63,167 nucleotides of DNA from Acidobacteriota bacterium. Its GTDB lineage: Bacteria > Acidobacteriota > Blastocatellia > RBC074. This document shows, in pieces, positions 53,925-62,583 of this stretch. The stretch lies in the NCBI GenBank assembly GCA_016789605.1, contig JAEUQO010000404.1:1-63167 (forward strand), given 5' to 3'. The notes beneath the pieces were generated by a model, which saw nothing but the letters and a program-made list of their open reading frames with translations, did no database searches and was not told the DNA's origin. The translations under genes were made by a program, and so were the position numbers. Position 1 is the first letter of the stretch. Every line of letters begins with the position of its first letter.

Positions 53925-56492
53925 GTGCGCTCGCTGAAGTTCTCGCTCTCGCTTTTATTCTGTCTGACTGGGCTGCTGGGACTGCTGCCTGCCAGTCAGG
54001 CGCAGCGGTCCTCCCAATCAGACTTTTTCAAGCAAACCGTGCGGCCGTTTTTGGCTGAACATTGCCTCTCTTGTCACGATGGGACGACGAAATCGGGCGG
54101 TTTGAATCTGGAAGTGTTTCAGGATGCGGCCTCTGTCGCGCAACAGCGGGAAATCTGGGAAGAGGTCTTAACCCGACTACAAACCGGGCAGATGCCTCCG
54201 CAGGGCATGCCGCGACCGCACAAAGCATCCGTTGCCGCTGTGACGCGCTGGCTCGAACAGGAATTCGCGCGCGCGGATCGTCTGGTGAAACCTAATCCTG
54301 GCCGCGTGACGGCACGGCGACTGAATCGCGCTGAATACAACAATACAGTGCGTGACCTGCTGGGCGTGGATACCGAACCCGCCAATGACTTTCCGCAGGA
54401 TGATTCGGCGCACGGCTTCGACAACATCGCCGATGCGTTGTCGTTGTCGCCCACGCTGATGGAAAAGTATTTGGCGGCGGCGGAAAAGATCGCACGGCTG
54501 GCGGTATTTGGCCCTGCTTCCAATGTTCAAACCTTCCGCATTGAGCCGGTGCGCCCGCGTCGGTTGGAAATCAATCCGGTTCAAATTACACAAGCGCCGT
54601 TTTACACCCTGCACGATTACGATGTGACCGGCGTATCGCATCCGGGGTCGTACCATCTGACGCGCTATTTTCCCGCCACCGGCGAATATCAATTTCGTGT
54701 CCGTGCGGACGGCGCCAAACCGCCCGGTTCTGAGCCGCAAATGTTGGACTTTTACATTGACGGCAAGATCGTCAAATCGTTCGAGGTCATTCGTCGTTTG
54801 ACGGCAACCAACGAAGTCTTGCCGACCTTTATGGAAGTTCGCCTGAAAGTCACCGCCGGGCGTCATCAATTGATTGCCGCGTTCCCGCGTCTGTTTGAAG
54901 GGTTGCCGCCGTCATTCAACGGCCCGAATCCGTCAAAACTCCCGCAACCACCACCACCCGACCCGGCCAGGGTTTTTCCGCCGCTGCCCGCGAATGCAAC
55001 GCCGGAGCAAATCAAACAGCGCGAAGCCGCCATCGAACGCTTCAAGAACCGCAAGCCCACGTTTGACGGCATGGCGATTGCCGAGCTCGAAATCAATGGG
55101 CCATTCAATCCGGTCAAAGGGCCTTCGGCGGAAGCGCAACAGAAGCTATACACCTGCGGTCATTTTGACGGTCACCATCAACCGGCCTGTGCGCGCAAGA
55201 TCGTCAGCGATTTGGCTCATCGCGCATTTCGTCGCCCGGTCGAGCCAGCAGAAGTGAACGGCCTCACCGCCATCATCACCAATGCCCAACAGCGCGGTCG
55301 TTCTTTTGAACAAGCGCTGGCCTTGGCAGTGCAAACAATCCTGGTCTCGCCAGACTTCCTCTTCCGCATTGAAAAGGATCGTAACCCGCAAGGTCTGACA
55401 GCGTCTTACCAGATAAGCCCGCACGAATTGGCTGCGCGCCTGTCTTATTTTTTGTGGAGCAGCATGCCGGACGAAGAATTATTGCGCGCCGCTGATAACG
55501 GCAGCCTGCACCGTCCGCTGGTTTTGACGGCCCAAGTGCGGCGCATGCTCAAGGATGCCAAAGCCCGGGCGCTGGTAGAAAACTTTGTGGGGCAATGGCT
55601 GGAAATTCGCCGCCTGGAATCGGTGCAACCCGATCGCGACCGCTTTCCGGATTTTGACGATTACCTGCGCGTTTCGATGCTCAAAGAAACCGAGACGTTC
55701 TTTCAAAACCTGATGCAAACCGACGGCAGCATTCTGGATTTGATCGGCGGCAAATACACCTTTCTGAACGAACGGCTGGCGCGGCATTACGGCATCAAGG
55801 GCGTGACCGGCACGGAATTTCGCAAAGTGGATTTGGCTGGCACACCGCGCACGGGATTGCTGACACAAGCCAGCGTGTTAACCGTTTCGTCGTATGGCAA
55901 CCGGACTTCGCCGGTGCTGCGCGGCAAATACATTCTGGAAAATTTGCTGAATACGCCGCCACCGCCAGCGCCGGCCAACGTGCCGCCACTGGATGAAACC
56001 GCAGTCGGGTCGAAAGCTTCGCTGCGCCAGCAACTGGAACAGCATCGTGCCAATCCGGTGTGCGCTTCGTGTCACGCGCGCATGGACCCGCTGGGCTTTT
56101 CGCTGGAAAATTTTGATGCCGTCGGCGCCTGGCGTGCTCAAGACGGCAAGTTTCCGATTGATCCGTCTGGCACATTGCCCGACGGACGCGCATTCAGAAA
56201 TGCCGACGAGTTGATTGGCATCTTGAAAACCGAGCGCGGTGCTGTGACCGAAGCCTTGACCGAAAAACTGCTGACTTATGGTTTGGGGCGCGGCGTTGAA
56301 CGCCACGATCGCACGACGATCAAACAGATCGCGGCCAATGTCGCGGCCAACCAATATCGGTTCTCCAGCCTGGTGCTGGAAATCGTCAAGAGCCTGCCCT
56401 TTCAACGACGGACAGAAGAGAAACCTGCCGCGCAACAAACGGCGTATGCGCTGCCGGTTTGGCATCGTCCCCGGTTTGGCATCGTCCAATGA
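53925..56492 (+). CDS. DUF1592-family (planctomycete-type) cytochrome-like protein
   Basis: An 855-residue protein. The GTG at 53925 is chosen because GAGGAAG lies just upstream and the N-terminus is then a clean signal peptide (LSLLFCLTGLLGL). Haem site 1 is Cys47-Leu-Ser-Cys50-His51 (PSCyt1-type). The DUF1587 and DUF1592 regions follow (RLNRAEYNNTVRDLLGVD, LSYFLWSSMPDEELL). Then come DUF1588 and DUF1585, with a second C-x2-C-H near residue 713 (CASCHARMDPLG). The role is thought to be periplasmic electron transfer or oxidation of complex organic matter. It is adjacent to its usual partner, DUF1552. Confidence 0.9.
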   Translation: MRSLKFSLSLLFCLTGLLGLLPASQAQRSSQSDFFKQTVRPFLAEHCLSCHDGTTKSGGLNLEVFQDAASVAQQREIWEEVLTRLQTGQMPPQGMPRPHKASVAAVTRWLEQEFARADRLVKPNPGRVTARRLNRAEYNNTVRDLLGVDTEPANDFPQDDSAHGFDNIADALSLSPTLMEKYLAAAEKIARLAVFGPASNVQTFRIEPVRPRRLEINPVQITQAPFYTLHDYDVTGVSHPGSYHLTRYFPATGEYQFRVRADGAKPPGSEPQMLDFYIDGKIVKSFEVIRRLTATNEVLPTFMEVRLKVTAGRHQLIAAFPRLFEGLPPSFNGPNPSKLPQPPPPDPARVFPPLPANATPEQIKQREAAIERFKNRKPTFDGMAIAELEINGPFNPVKGPSAEAQQKLYTCGHFDGHHQPACARKIVSDLAHRAFRRPVEPAEVNGLTAIITNAQQRGRSFEQALALAVQTILVSPDFLFRIEKDRNPQGLTASYQISPHELAARLSYFLWSSMPDEELLRAADNGSLHRPLVLTAQVRRMLKDAKARALVENFVGQWLEIRRLESVQPDRDRFPDFDDYLRVSMLKETETFFQNLMQTDGSILDLIGGKYTFLNERLARHYGIKGVTGTEFRKVDLAGTPRTGLLTQASVLTVSSYGNRTSPVLRGKYILENLLNTPPPPAPANVPPLDETAVGSKASLRQQLEQHRANPVCASCHARMDPLGFSLENFDAVGAWRAQDGKFPIDPSGTLPDGRAFRNADELIGILKTERGAVTEALTEKLLTYGLGRGVERHDRTTIKQIAANVAANQYRFSSLVLEIVKSLPFQRRTEEKPAAQQTAYALPVWHRPRFGIVQ

Positions 56493-56540
56493 CCGAGCAA
56501 TAAAATAAACCGGGAAAACTCAACGGGAGAATTGAGCGCC

Positions 56541-57881
56541 ATGATCATTACCAAAAAACGGTTGCCTCGCAGAACGTTCCTCAAAGGAATGGGCGTCACG
56601 GTTGCCTTGCCTCTGCTGGATGCGATGACGCCCGCGCTGGCCTCAGCCGCCGAAACAGCGAAAGCGCCGTTGCGCCTGGCGTTTTTCGCCGTGCCCAACG
56701 GGATTGAAATGAAAAGCTGGACGCCCAAAGGCACCGGCAAGGATTATGCAATCACGCGGATTCTCAAGCCGCTGGAACCGTTTCGCGAAGACATGCTGGT
56801 GCTCACCGGGTTGGCGCATCGTACCGGCCAAACCAAAGAAGCCGGTGACCACGCACGCGCAGGCGGCAATTACCTGACCGGCGTTCACCCCAAACGCACA
56901 ACCGGCGCAGACATCGAAGTCGGCGTTTCTGTAGACCAGGTCGCCGCCAAAGCGCTGGGCCACCACACGCGACTGGCATCATTGGAACTCGGATGCGAAG
57001 CCACGCGCTCGGTCGGCAGTTGCGATGCCGGTTACAGTTGCGCCTACCAAAACAGCATGGCCTGGCGCACGCCGAATACGCCGATGCCGCCAGAGATCAA
57101 TCCGCGTCAGGTCTTCGAGCGGCTGTACGGCAGTCTGGAAAGCAGCCTTGATCCCAAAGCCCAAGCCGCCTTGACCGAAGACCGCAAAAGCGTGCTGGAT
57201 TACGTCAATGCGCGCACGCGCAAACTGGTCAGCACACTGGGGCCAAGCGACCGGCGCAAGATTGACGAATACCTGACCGCCATTCGCGAAATCGAAAAAC
57301 GCATTGCCCGCGTCGAAGCCGACAATCGTCAGCTAACGCCTGAAATGGAAAAACCGAACGGCATTCCGGCGAATTTCGCCGAACACGTTCGCTTGATTCA
57401 GGATTTGCTGGTCGTCGCGTTTCAGTCCGACATCACGCGCATTGCAACCGTGCTATACAGTCGCGAAGGCAGCAACCGCGCCTACCCCGAACTCGGCTTC
57501 ACTGACGGTCATCATCCGATCACGCATCACCGCTATTTGCCCGACCTGATCGAAAAGGTGACAAAGATCAATTGCTATCATCTGGAACAGTTCGCCTATT
57601 TCATCGGCAAGTTGAAATCCATCAAAGAAGGCGACGGCACGTTGCTGGATCATTGCCTGATTACGTATGGCAGCGGCCACAGCGATGGCAATAGACACAG
57701 CCACGTAGATTTGCCATTGATCTTGCTGGGACGCGGCAACGGCAAGCTTAATACCGGTCGCCACATCGTTTATCCCGAAACGCCGATGACGAATCTATTT
57801 CTGACTCTGCTTGACAAGATGGGCGTACCGACCGAAAAACTTGGCGATAGCACGGGCAAACTTGACCAATTAAGCCTGTAA
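56541..57881 (+). CDS. Tat-exported DUF1552 protein, partner of the DUF1592 cytochrome
   Basis: A 446-residue protein from the ATG at 56541, with GGGAGA upstream. LPRRTFLKGMGVTVALP is a Tat signal. The DUF1552 core is recognisable (LRLAFFAVPNGIEM, LTGLAHRTGQTKEAGDHARAG) together with GSGHSDGN near the end. It always travels with DUF1592 proteins in Planctomycetes and Acidobacteriota. The biochemical role is unknown. Confidence 0.92.
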   Translation: MIITKKRLPRRTFLKGMGVTVALPLLDAMTPALASAAETAKAPLRLAFFAVPNGIEMKSWTPKGTGKDYAITRILKPLEPFREDMLVLTGLAHRTGQTKEAGDHARAGGNYLTGVHPKRTTGADIEVGVSVDQVAAKALGHHTRLASLELGCEATRSVGSCDAGYSCAYQNSMAWRTPNTPMPPEINPRQVFERLYGSLESSLDPKAQAALTEDRKSVLDYVNARTRKLVSTLGPSDRRKIDEYLTAIREIEKRIARVEADNRQLTPEMEKPNGIPANFAEHVRLIQDLLVVAFQSDITRIATVLYSREGSNRAYPELGFTDGHHPITHHRYLPDLIEKVTKINCYHLEQFAYFIGKLKSIKEGDGTLLDHCLITYGSGHSDGNRHSHVDLPLILLGRGNGKLNTGRHIVYPETPMTNLFLTLLDKMGVPTEKLGDSTGKLDQLSL

Positions 57882-57935
57882 TCACCATCAGGGTTCCGAG
57901 TTGAATCCGGGTTGAAATCGAAGTCATAGCTCGAC

Positions 57936-58391
57936 ATGGAAATCAGAGTTGACGACTTGCGCGGAGCAGAAATCGCTCGCTTGCTGGAACAGCACCTTCA
58001 GGATATGCGGAGGGTTTCTCCGCCGGAAAGCGTGCATGCGTTAGACCTGGATCGCTTGCGAGTTCCTGAAATCACGTTTTGGACGGTTTGGGCAGGAAAC
58101 GCGTTGGCAGGGTGCGGAGCCATCAAGGAATTGGCTCCCGATCACGGTGAAATAAAATCCATGCGAACTGCGCCAGAGTTTCGGAATCGAGGCGTGGCGA
58201 GCTTGATGTTGAACCACATCATTCAAGAAGCGAAAAAGCGCCAATACACCAGGTTAAGTCTCGAAACCGGGTCCATGGCGTTTTTTGAACCTGCCCGTCG
58301 GTTGTATCAGAAATATGGATTTGCGCCCTGTGGGCCGTTTTCCAGTTACCAGGAAGACCCCAACAGCGTGTTTATGACGATGCAGCTTTAG
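57936..58391 (+). CDS. GNAT N-acetyltransferase
   Basis: A 151-residue GNAT. Motif A is APEFRNRGVASLMLN, and the C-terminal YQKYGFAPCGPFSSY is standard. Small-molecule or protein acetylation is expected; the target is unknown. No clear ribosome site precedes the ATG. It is a typical mobile accessory gene between larger operons. Confidence 0.85.
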   Translation: MEIRVDDLRGAEIARLLEQHLQDMRRVSPPESVHALDLDRLRVPEITFWTVWAGNALAGCGAIKELAPDHGEIKSMRTAPEFRNRGVASLMLNHIIQEAKKRQYTRLSLETGSMAFFEPARRLYQKYGFAPCGPFSSYQEDPNSVFMTMQL

Positions 58392-58448
58392 CGCAAACAA
58401 GGGGTGCCATTGCACGCCCCGGCTTGCGCTTATTTCCCTTCAAAAAAC

Positions 58449-59738
58449 ATGACAAACATTTTTCGCCAGCTCTTTTCTGCGGCGTCGTTGCTGGTCCTGC
58501 TCTTGCTGGCAGGCGCTCTGTCCAAAGTGGCAGCCGACAAACCAAACTACCGCGTCATCGAGCTTTGGCCCAATGGTGCGCCCGGCGCGACGGGCACCTC
58601 AGACGAAGACAAACCCGCGATCATTCCGGTGTTGCCCGATGCCGCCAAAGCGACCGGCGCAGCGATTTTGATTTGTCCGGGCGGCGGTTTTATGACGCGG
58701 GCAACCGATTTTGAAGGCGTACTGGTATCGAACTGGCTGAAAGAACGCGGCATCACCAGCTTCATTTTGCGTTATCGCATTCGTCCGCTGTATGAACGCA
58801 AAGACTGGTTAGCCGACGCGCAACGCGCCGTACAGCACATTCGCGCCAACGCAAAAGAATTTGGCATTGATCCCAAACGCCTGGGCATCATTGGCTTTTC
58901 GGCTGGCGCAGACCTGGCCTATGACGCAGCGCTCAATCCCCTGCCCGGCCAATCTGACGCCACAGACGCGATTGCGCGTGTTTCCAGCCGCCCTGATTTT
59001 CAGATTTTGGTTTATGGCGCATCGCCACAGCGTCCCGCCACAGAATCAGCCAGACTGGCGGCGCTGCCGCCGACGTTCATGTTTTGCACCATGGAAGACA
59101 TGGGCCACGTGCGCGGCATGTCAGCGTTGTATAGCGATCTGATTCAGGCGCGCGTTCCCGTCGAGGCGCACTTTTTTCAAAATGGCGAACACGGCGTAGG
59201 CTTTGCGCTGGGCGATCCCGTGCTGGGTGAATATCCAGAGCTGTTGCATCGCTGGCTGACACAAGGCGGCTGGCTGACAAATAAAGCACGCTTGGCGCTG
59301 AAAGGCGTAGTCAAACTGGATGGCGCGGGATTGGTGCGCGGCATCGTGACGCTGACACCGGTCGGCAATCCGAACGCGCCTTCGGTGACGGCCTACATTA
59401 CCAACGCTCACACCAGAGAGCTGGGCTCCTTTATCGTGGACGAAAAGCAAGGCCCGGTTGCCGGCCAATATCGCGTCGAAGTGCGGCAAGATTCGCTGCG
59501 CTGGCTGAGCAATTCGCGCGACCCATTCATGATCAGGATGCAAGCCAAGTTACGCGAGCGCACAATGACCGACGAAGATCGCAAGGAATGGGGCGCATAC
59601 ATCCGCAAGCGTGATCTTTCTCCGAGCCTGGAAAAACAAATCGTGTTTCGTCGGCAACGTCCCAAAGATAAAAGCGATTACGTTGTCGAAATCAAACCCG
59701 GCACAGACCTTCTGCTGCTGGAAGTGTTTACCCGTTGA
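58449..59738 (+). CDS. Exported alpha/beta-hydrolase esterase with C-terminal extension
   Basis: A 429-residue protein. Start 58449 gives a signal peptide (LFSAASLLVLLLLAG); a GTG at 58404 lacks a ribosome site. LWPNGAPGATG near the N-terminus and the nucleophile GFSAGADLAYD, with GEHGVGF holding the late His, place it in the same esterase group as the N-terminal half of 50648. About 150 extra residues follow the hydrolase (from LTNKARLALKG) and match no family I know. It may remove acetyl groups from polysaccharides. Confidence 0.82.
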   Translation: MTNIFRQLFSAASLLVLLLLAGALSKVAADKPNYRVIELWPNGAPGATGTSDEDKPAIIPVLPDAAKATGAAILICPGGGFMTRATDFEGVLVSNWLKERGITSFILRYRIRPLYERKDWLADAQRAVQHIRANAKEFGIDPKRLGIIGFSAGADLAYDAALNPLPGQSDATDAIARVSSRPDFQILVYGASPQRPATESARLAALPPTFMFCTMEDMGHVRGMSALYSDLIQARVPVEAHFFQNGEHGVGFALGDPVLGEYPELLHRWLTQGGWLTNKARLALKGVVKLDGAGLVRGIVTLTPVGNPNAPSVTAYITNAHTRELGSFIVDEKQGPVAGQYRVEVRQDSLRWLSNSRDPFMIRMQAKLRERTMTDEDRKEWGAYIRKRDLSPSLEKQIVFRRQRPKDKSDYVVEIKPGTDLLLLEVFTR

Positions 59739-59748
59739 GATACCGCGT

Positions 59749-60183
59749 ATGTCCAATTCAACAGAAATCAGACTTCTGACTGCGGCGGATAGTGCGCTCT
59801 TGCAATCCGTGGCCGAAGACGTCTTCGATGATGCGCTTGACCCGACGGCGGCGGCGGCGTTTCTCGCCGATGAGCGGCATCATCTGGCGGTCGCGGTTGC
59901 CGATGGCGTCATCGTTGGCTTTGTCAGCGCCGTGCATTACCTTCACCCGGACAAACCCGCTCCCGAATTGTGGATCAACGAAGTGGGCGTCGCGCCTTCG
60001 CATCAGGGACAAGGCCTGGCGCGCAAACTGATGGATGCCATCCTGGCCGAAGGCCGTCGTCTGGGTTGTTCCGTCGCCTGGGTGTTAACGCATCGCAGCA
60101 ATACCGCCGCGATGCGGTTATATGCAAGCAGTGGCGGCGTAGAAGCTGACGAAGATGCCGTGATGTTTGAGTTTGAGCTGTAG
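59749..60183 (+). CDS. GNAT N-acetyltransferase
   Basis: A 144-residue GNAT starting eight bases after the esterase stop, so they share a transcript. Motif A is APSHQGQGLARKLMDA, followed by THRSNTAAMRLYASSGG. The frame is open further upstream inside the esterase gene, but that part is out of context. The substrate is unknown. Confidence 0.86.
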   Translation: MSNSTEIRLLTAADSALLQSVAEDVFDDALDPTAAAAFLADERHHLAVAVADGVIVGFVSAVHYLHPDKPAPELWINEVGVAPSHQGQGLARKLMDAILAEGRRLGCSVAWVLTHRSNTAAMRLYASSGGVEADEDAVMFEFEL

Positions 60184-60187
60184 CAAC

Positions 60188-60248
60188 GTTCAGAGTTCAC
60201 GCTTCGGCGTGTCTTGAGCCTTCACACGCTGAAGCGTGAACTCTGAAC
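60188..60248. repeat. 24-bp inverted repeat hairpin
   Basis: Arms 60188-60211 and 60225-60248 pair with one mismatch around a 13-base loop. It sits between the GNAT and TIM-barrel genes. The long stem without a T-tract resembles dispersed palindromes (REP-like) more than a classical terminator; either role is possible. Confidence 0.5.
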
Positions 60249-60267
60249 CATAAACAAGGAGCCAGCT

Positions 60268-61371
60268 ATGAAAACCACTCGCAGAAATTTGCTCAAATCC
60301 GTTGGGGCTGCAGGAGCTTCGGCATTGCTCGCGCCGGGAATTGCTACCGCTCAGACCAAATCCTGGCCGCCGTCAGAAACCGGCGCACCCAAAATCTGTC
60401 TGGGCGTCAATCCCAACCTGGACGCCGCTGGCCTGCGCCGCTACAAACAGATCGGCGTGGATTACGTGCTGATGGGCGGCCCGCCGCTTCCCTGGACGGA
60501 AGACGTGCTGCGCGAACGAATGAGCCGCTTCAAAACGGGCGGCCTGACGATCATCAATATGATGATCGGCGGCTTCCCCAAAACGATTTACGGCAAGCCG
60601 GGCCGCGATGAAGAAATCGAAAAGATCATCCAGTCCATCCGCGCCGCTGGCAAAGTCGGGCTCCCCGTCATCGAATACAACTTTTATGCGCACCGCATTG
60701 TCGAGGGCTATTACGAAGAACTCGGACGCGGTGGCGCGGGAATGACGGCGTTTGGTTTTGACCGCATCAAAGATTTGCCGCCGCTGCCCGACATCGGCGC
60801 GTGGACGCTGGATCAGATGTGGGCGAACATCACCTACTTCCTGAAAGCCGTCGTTCCCGAAGCCGAAAAGGCCGGCGTGCGACTGGCGCAGCATCCCAAC
60901 GATCCGCCCGCGCCGATCAGTCGTGGTTCGCAGCAGATTATGTCCACGCTGGCCGGGTGGAAGAAGCTGGTAGACATCATCAAAAGCCCGTACAACGGCA
61001 TCACCTTTGATTGCGGGGTGACGCGCGAACTGGGGGAAGACCCGGTCGCGGTGGCCAAATACTTCGGCGCGCGCGATTGCATCAACCACGTCCATTACCG
61101 CAACGTGATCGTCCGCAAACCGTATGTGGATTACACCGAAGTTTTCATTGACGAAGGTCAGGTCAACATGTTCGCCGTGATGCAGGAACTGGTGAAGCTG
61201 AAATATACGCGCGGTCTCTATCCCGAACACCCGCGTGCGATTGATTACGACCGCGAGCGCGAAAACGGCATCATCGGCCAATACGCCAAAGTCGGCGGCG
61301 GCGGCTTCGGCGGCGAGATTTACAATGTCGGGTATACGAAAGCGATGTTGCAGGCGGCGTTGGCCAGATAG
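60268..61371 (+). CDS. Tat-exported mannonate-dehydratase-like TIM-barrel protein
   Basis: A 367-residue protein behind AAGGAG. The N-terminus MKTTRRNLLKSVGAAGASA is a Tat signal. AQHPNDPPAP, GITFDCGVTREL and NHVHYRNVIV match metal and substrate segments of the mannonate dehydratase (UxuA) family. Exported members of this type may be sugar-acid isomerases or dehydratases of another acid. A second member of the family is at 27681. Confidence 0.8.
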   Translation: MKTTRRNLLKSVGAAGASALLAPGIATAQTKSWPPSETGAPKICLGVNPNLDAAGLRRYKQIGVDYVLMGGPPLPWTEDVLRERMSRFKTGGLTIINMMIGGFPKTIYGKPGRDEEIEKIIQSIRAAGKVGLPVIEYNFYAHRIVEGYYEELGRGGAGMTAFGFDRIKDLPPLPDIGAWTLDQMWANITYFLKAVVPEAEKAGVRLAQHPNDPPAPISRGSQQIMSTLAGWKKLVDIIKSPYNGITFDCGVTRELGEDPVAVAKYFGARDCINHVHYRNVIVRKPYVDYTEVFIDEGQVNMFAVMQELVKLKYTRGLYPEHPRAIDYDRERENGIIGQYAKVGGGGFGGEIYNVGYTKAMLQAALAR

Positions 61372-61425
61372 CACAGCCGCCGAATCAATGGAAAGCCATG
61401 CTAAACTCTGGTGCGGAGGTAAGTT

Positions 61426-61818
61426 ATGACCTTAACGATTAATGTGCCAAGTGAATTGGAACAACGTCTGGAAGCTGCCGCCAAACAGCGCGGCATCAGC
61501 AAAGACGAACTTGTTTGCGTAGTGCTGGAAGAAAATCTCAATCAACTAGCTGCGCCACATTCGCCTGCCTTCCCTGCCAAAATCCTGGCAACGGACTTGC
61601 CAATTCGTGACCGTTCACGCGAATACTCATGGTTGGAGCAACACCGCGACGAATACGCCGGACAATATGTGATGTTGGATGGCGACACACTAATTGCTGC
61701 CGGACCGAACGCTAAAGAAGTTGCGTCCTTGGCGCGTGAGCGTGGAATTGTCGGCGCGTTGCTTCTTTACGTTGAAGACAGCCAGCAACCGCGCTCACTT
61801 GGCGGAGGATTGTGGTGA
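61426..61818 (+). CDS. Ribbon-helix-helix-like protein with DUF5678 domain
   Basis: A 130-residue protein behind GGAGG. Residues 1-45 (LTINVPSELEQRLEAAAKQR) look like a ribbon-helix-helix DNA-binding segment. Residues about 60-130 are a DUF5678-type domain (YVMLDGDTLIAAGPNAKEV, ALLLYVED). Its stop overlaps the next gene's ATG (TGATG). The pair with a retropepsin-like protein is recurrent in bacteria. An antitoxin-like role is conceivable but unproven. Confidence 0.78.
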   Translation: MTLTINVPSELEQRLEAAAKQRGISKDELVCVVLEENLNQLAAPHSPAFPAKILATDLPIRDRSREYSWLEQHRDEYAGQYVMLDGDTLIAAGPNAKEVASLARERGIVGALLLYVEDSQQPRSLGGGLW

Positions 61819-62219
61819 TGGCGTTCCTGATCGAATATCAGAAGAAAAGCCACTACGAATCCCTCACCACAGGCATCACGGTTGAAACCGTTTTGCGATA
61901 TGGCGGTTTGGAGACGATCTGCGACGCCAAAATTGATACGGGTTCACAAGTCTGTCTGTTCGGGCGCGGTTTCGCCGATTCCTTGGATATTGATGTCGAA
62001 AGCGGTTACCGCGAGGTATTTTCGACGCTGTCTGGGAGCGTAGTTGCTTACGCACACGAAATCGAACTCGAAACTTTGAGTCTGCGGCTTCAATCTTATG
62101 TGTATTTTGCCGAAAGTTATGACATCCGGCGAAACCTGCTCGGACGTCAAGGCTGGCTGCAATTGGTAACGCTGGGACTAGACGATTACAAAAGCGAACT
62201 GTATCTGCGAATAAATTAG
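61818..62219 (+). CDS. Retropepsin-like aspartyl protease domain protein
   Basis: A 133-residue protein. The ATG at 61818 is chosen over GTGs just upstream; GGAGG lies about ten bases ahead. Asp40-Thr41-Gly42-Ser43 in AKIDTGSQVCLF is the catalytic signature of single-domain pepsin relatives. RRNLLGRQGW is the later hydrophobic-Gly segment. The dimer would form the active site. It is translated together with the DUF5678 protein. Confidence 0.75.
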   Translation: MAFLIEYQKKSHYESLTTGITVETVLRYGGLETICDAKIDTGSQVCLFGRGFADSLDIDVESGYREVFSTLSGSVVAYAHEIELETLSLRLQSYVYFAESYDIRRNLLGRQGWLQLVTLGLDDYKSELYLRIN

Positions 62220-62224
62220 CAAGC

Positions 62225-62542
62225 ATGGATTTCGATAAACGAACCAATGATTCTGATGATGACTACTTCAGATTTATCCATTGGCTTGAAGATGAGACTG
62301 CCAAAGAGTTGAAACTGGCGTGTGGGAATGAACCCGCAATCAGGCTTGCCATTTTGCGCTACTTGGAAACAGGTTATGGCGCGCACATCACTTCCGGCGA
62401 ATTAGTGGACTTCTTTTGTGTCTCAACGCCAAGCGTTTTGGACAAAGCCGAATACTCTGATGAAGAAACTGAATTCGCAGTAAAGCTCTACGATGAAATC
62501 AATCCAGAGGTGTTCTCGCGTTATTACCCAAATAGCAGGTAG
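62225..62542 (+). CDS. Hypothetical acidic protein, 105 residues
   Basis: An acidic, soluble protein (FDKRTNDSDDDYFRFIHWLE...) with no family I recognise. The coding sequence is visibly richer in A/T than the surrounding genes. It follows the retropepsin-like gene by five bases, so it probably belongs to the same small unit. There is no strong ribosome site. Confidence 0.6.
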   Translation: MDFDKRTNDSDDDYFRFIHWLEDETAKELKLACGNEPAIRLAILRYLETGYGAHITSGELVDFFCVSTPSVLDKAEYSDEETEFAVKLYDEINPEVFSRYYPNSR

Positions 62543-62583
62543 CAAGCGATTCGCCCTCAGATTACTTGAACATAGGCATAGAT

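Noticed and set aside
60373..61374. 333-residue frame opposite the TIM-barrel gene
   Set aside because: The plus-strand protein has a Tat signal, family motifs and AAGGAG. The antisense frame has none.
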